Both the position numbers and the translations under genes were made by a program. From the NCBI RefSeq assembly GCF_000378725.1, contig NZ_KB900374.1, forward strand, positions 26,277 to 90,276: DNA of 64,000 bases, written 5' to 3'. Positions 62,133 through 64,000 of this stretch are shown here, one piece after another (within the stretch, counting starts at the first letter, position 1; the number at the start of each line of letters is the position of its first letter). The notes under the pieces are model-generated. The model saw nothing but the letters and a program-made list of their open reading frames with translations, made no database searches and was not told the DNA's origin. The stretch comes from Peptoniphilus lacrimalis DSM 7455 (lineage in GTDB: Bacteria > Bacillota > Clostridia > Tissierellales > Peptoniphilaceae).

Positions 62133-62708
62133 TTATCCCCATGGATTAAATTTTTCTTCTTGGTCTTCTCTCTTAATAACAGCATCAAAAAGTCCCTTTG
62201 GCTTTTCCCTGTTATCTCCAGCAGTATTTGGGTTTGCACCTCTAAAATCATTATTAGCAAATAAAGATTTTAAAGAATTATCTTCCCTTAAAGCTTTCAT
62301 TTGTTCATCAATACCAATAAGCTTTTCATCTTCATATTTGATATCTTGATTATTGAGTAACTTCTTTAAGACACCGACATTATTGACCCTTTGATTATAA
62401 AGATACTCAGTAATAGCATTGTCTTTTCTTATAGCTTTTAAATTTTCTTCAGTTTCTTCCTTAGCTTTCTTGTTAGCTTCCTTTAAACTATTAATCTCAG
62501 CTTCAAGTTCTTCCTTATTTCCACTAAGTTTCTTTAAACCATCTATTTGCTTGTCTCTCTTAGAGATTTCACTATTAAGACTTTCCAAACTATCCTTTAC
62601 TTCCTTATATCTATAACCAGGTACATAATCTTTGTTTACATCTTCCAAAATCTTATCTGCAAGATCCTCAGCAATTCCCATTTCTAACAACTTTTCTTTA
62701 CTTAACAT
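62133..62708 (-). CDS. Phage scaffold protein (GP20 family)
   Basis: A 191-aa coiled-coil protein. VNKDYVPGYRYKEVKDSLESLN, split, Lys/Glu-rich middle and RKDNAITEYLYNQRVNNVGVLKKLL match the GP20 minor scaffold family, which guides capsid assembly. Confidence 0.88.
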   Translation of the reverse strand: MLSKEKLLEMGIAEDLADKILEDVNKDYVPGYRYKEVKDSLESLNSEISKRDKQIDGLKKLSGNKEELEAEINSLKEANKKAKEETEENLKAIRKDNAITEYLYNQRVNNVGVLKKLLNNQDIKYEDEKLIGIDEQMKALREDNSLKSLFANNDFRGANPNTAGDNREKPKGLFDAVIKREDQEEKFNPWG

Positions 62709-62828
62709 AATTTACCTCCTATTTACGCAATAGTTACTAATCGCCATTTTACAGTTGACTAACTTTCAAGTTATTTGTCCCACCCCTTTGTGCAAAATAT
62801 AACTTGTAGCACTTCCCACTTTGACCAA

Positions 62829-62862
62829 TAAAAAAGCAACTATTTAAGTTTTCTTAATAGTT
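62829..62862 (-). terminator. Terminator of the hicAB operon
   Basis: AGCAACTATT/AATAGTTGCT stem with an extended loop, then TTTTTTA on the minus strand. It separates hicAB from the scaffold gene. Confidence 0.75.
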
Positions 62863-62960
62863 GCTAATTATATTATTAATCTTTAAACTTTAACCAATCT
62901 AATGACTCAGAATCTAATTCAAAGGTCCACTCATAATTATTAATCTCAGTTTATCTAATA

Positions 62961-63353
62961 TTATTTAATTTTTAATTCTTTCTTTAAAGCCTCTTGGAGC
63001 ACTCTAGAAAAATTAATGTTTTTTTCCTTTCCCAAAGCCTCTAGCCAAACAGGTACAGTCAACATTTTATTCTTATACACTTCTTTAGTCTTAGAAAACT
63101 GATAAGGTAAATAAACATTTATATATATTAAAAATTGATTGTCATTTAGACTTTTGGGATTTATTTCAGAAGCAACAGGATATTCTTCTTTATTATATAA
63201 ACACACACCAATTACCTCCTGACAATTATTTACTCCCTCTGTAATTGAATCAGCACAAGTAAAAGCTCCATCTACATCTGGTATTTCTATTGAAAATCTA
63301 TCGTCGTCTTCTTTGGTAAAAATAGCACCATAAGTTACTAAATTCTTATCCAT
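62961..63353 (-). CDS. hicB: HicB-type antitoxin
   Basis: A 130-aa antitoxin. The N-terminal partial RNase H-like HicB domain (YGAIFTKEDDDRFSIEIPDVDGAFTCADS, split here) and a C-terminal ribbon-helix-helix-like DNA-binding segment (LTVPVWLEALGKEKNINFSRVLQEALKKEL) are visible. It follows hicA by 15 bp with AAAGGAGGG. It should neutralise HicA and bind the palindromic operator at 63607-63625. Confidence 0.9.
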   Translation of the reverse strand: MDKNLVTYGAIFTKEDDDRFSIEIPDVDGAFTCADSITEGVNNCQEVIGVCLYNKEEYPVASEINPKSLNDNQFLIYINVYLPYQFSKTKEVYKNKMLTVPVWLEALGKEKNINFSRVLQEALKKELKIK

Positions 63354-63368
63354 AAAAACCCTCCTTTT

Positions 63369-63575
63369 TTAGGAACTGAGGGGATATAAAAGCCCCAGTT
63401 TTTTCAAGATATTCCTCTGAATACCTATTCCAAAGCTACCTTTAGGATGTGGTATAGCCACTTCTGCCTTTGTTTTATCATTAACAAAAATATAATGACT
63501 TCCATTAATCCTGTCAAGCCTAAAACCTTGCTTTTTAGCAAGCTTTATCAGTTCCTTTGAGTTATAACTCTTTAT
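63369..63575 (-). CDS. hicA: HicA-type toxin with ATA in place of the start codon
   Basis: A 68-codon frame that aligns with HicA mRNA interferases from its first residue: (I/M)KSYNSKELIKLAKKQGF, RLDRINGSHYIF with the catalytic His in GSH, and VAIPHPKGSFGIGIQRNILKKLGL. The usual initiation codon position, 9 nt after GGAGG, is ATA (63573-63575) and no ATG, GTG or TTG lies in frame upstream. Either the toxin starts inefficiently at ATA or another near-cognate codon, or the gene has been silenced by an ATG-to-ATA change. Promoter, operator and hicB are intact. Confidence 0.8.
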   Translation of the reverse strand: MKSYNSKELIKLAKKQGFRLDRINGSHYIFVNDKTKAEVAIPHPKGSFGIGIQRNILKKLGLLYPLSS

Positions 63576-63600
63576 AAGAAGCGTCCTCCTTACATAAATA

Positions 63601-63628
63601 ATTATAACATAGGTTTAACCTATGTCAA
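63601..63628 (-). promoter_or_regulatory. hicAB promoter
   Basis: TTGACA (63623-63628), a 16-bp spacer and TATAAT (63601-63606) on the minus strand; both hexamers are consensus. Confidence 0.85.
63607..63625. promoter_or_regulatory. Palindromic operator filling the hicAB promoter spacer
   Basis: ACATAGGTT-T-AACCTATGT is a perfect 9-1-9 inverted repeat. It covers the whole spacer and part of the -35, so a bound HicB would block RNA polymerase. Confidence 0.8.
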
Positions 63629-63649
63629 ATAATTCTTGAAACTTTTTAT

Positions 63650-63680
63650 TAAAAAATCGTGTGAAACATATCACACGATT
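63650..63680 (-). terminator. Hairpin terminator upstream of hicAB
   Basis: AATCGTGTGA/TCACACGATT 10-bp stem (63655-63680), with TTTTTTAATA following on the minus strand. It isolates hicAB from upstream phage transcription. Confidence 0.75.
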
Positions 63681-63780
63681 AATTTATCTAATTTAAGGCA
63701 TTATTTAGTTTTTTCTACACGATTAACTCAGGATTACTCATGATTATGTTCAATAAAACCTGCTAACAAAAGTCAAGCTT

Positions 63781-63805
63781 AACCTGAAATTAATTTCAGG
63801 TTATT
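63781..63805 (+). terminator. Perfect 22-bp palindrome with T run
   Basis: AACCTGAAATT/AATTTCAGGTT followed by ATTTTTTATT on the plus strand. No plus-strand gene is seen before it. Confidence 0.4.
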
Positions 63806-63839
63806 TTTTATTATTTGAATAATTAAATTAGTGCATGGC

Positions 63840-63872
63840 AAACAAGCCGAGGGTAATCAATCGGCTTGTTTT
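63840..63872. terminator. Hairpin after the partial phage gene
   Basis: AACAAGCCGA/TCGGCTTGTT stem with a 10-nt loop; a strong T run is on the plus side, a weak one (TTTG) on the minus side. It lies just past the stop of the minus-strand gene at the window end. Confidence 0.5.
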
Positions 63873-63889
63873 TTAGTGTTTTCAAAGTC

Positions 63890-64000
63890 TTATGCTGCTT
63901 TTAATTCTTTTTTCTCGGCTTTTGATTCCATAACTCTTGCATAGTAGATTCTTAAGAATTTATTTAATCCTGCAAATTTGCAAACTTTTTTGGCTTTTCC
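63890..64000 (-). CDS. C-terminal end of an unidentified phage gene (cut by window edge)
   Basis: The last 36 codons of a minus-strand gene (GKAKKVCKFAGLNKFLRIYYARVM ending MESKAEKKELKAA, shown split) stop at TAA 63890-63892. A basic, helical tail; too short to identify. It ends upstream of the hicAB unit. Confidence 0.55.
   Translation of the reverse strand, partial: GKAKKVCKFAGLNKFLRIYYARVMESKAEKKELKAA

Larger units (their letters stand above)
63576..63889. other. Regulatory intergenic region upstream of hicAB
   Basis: Apart from the hicAB promoter and three hairpins, no gene is seen. Two of the hairpins (63781-63802, 63841-63871) have T runs mainly on the plus strand. Confidence 0.5.

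Noticed and set aside
62876..62955. Minus-strand open segment ending NYEWTFELDSESLDWLKFKD
   Set aside because: No start codon and only about 26 codons; it may be a remnant of a phage gene but cannot be supported.

Overview
The window comes from a low-GC, Gram-positive, probably anaerobic Firmicute. AT-rich codon use, strong AGGAGG-type ribosome binding sites, T-box leaders, a veg-ispE pair, a long Alu-type SRP RNA and an NH3-dependent NadE point to the Tissierellia/Clostridia side, for example the Peptoniphilus/Anaerococcus group of anaerobic cocci. The genus is inferred from gene content only.

About 1-42,000 is chromosomal backbone. On the minus strand lie the proteostasis cluster tig-clpP-clpX-lon (lon cut by the window start), then ydbC-proS. 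On the plus strand is a five-gene oligopeptide importer (oppBCDFA). Next come pepT and birA (minus), a plus-strand tRNA-Ser(GGA)-SRP RNA transcription unit, and the minus-strand genes veg, ispE and a glutamate-racemase-like gene that lacks both catalytic cysteines. An aromatic amino-acid type ABC importer follows (one ATPase, one permease, two binding lipoproteins). Each lipoprotein gene has its own T-box leader, with specifiers read as UAC (Tyr) and UUC (Phe). Upstream of the second T-box promoter is a 31-copy 10-bp tandem repeat beside an AlbA_2/HATPase gene. Then come hflX-yigZ-CoA-binding-nadE, a divergent class A PBP whose transpeptidase motifs are degenerate, three 147-bp tandem repeats with REP-like hairpins, a zinc-uptake operon (adcA-adcC-adcB plus a histidine-triad lipoprotein) with a Fur/Zur-type operator, a heavy-metal P-type ATPase with a small PacL-like partner, mnmA, ctc/L25, an FMN-riboswitch-controlled ribU, an L,D-transpeptidase and tRNA-Leu(UAG).

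From about 42,480 to the window end is a minus-strand prophage of the contractile-tail (PBSX/Mu-like myovirus) type. In transcription order it carries an unidentified partial gene, hicA-hicB, scaffold, decoration, major capsid, connector and completion proteins, tail terminator, sheath, tube, a tail chaperone with a programmed -1 frameshift site (A AAA AAC), tape measure, XkdP/Q/R/S/T-like baseplate genes, YmfQ-like, tail fibres, small proteins, a membrane moron, an XhlA-like protein, a two-domain endolysin and a holin. The lysis end abuts tRNA-Leu, the probable integration target. Terminase, portal, replication and integrase genes must lie beyond the window.

The points most worth a second look are the degenerate transpeptidase of the class A PBP, the cysteine-less MurI homologue, the Tyr/Phe twin T-box arrangement, the PacL-like protein next to the P-type ATPase, hicA with ATA in place of a start codon, and the frameshift-produced tail chaperone.
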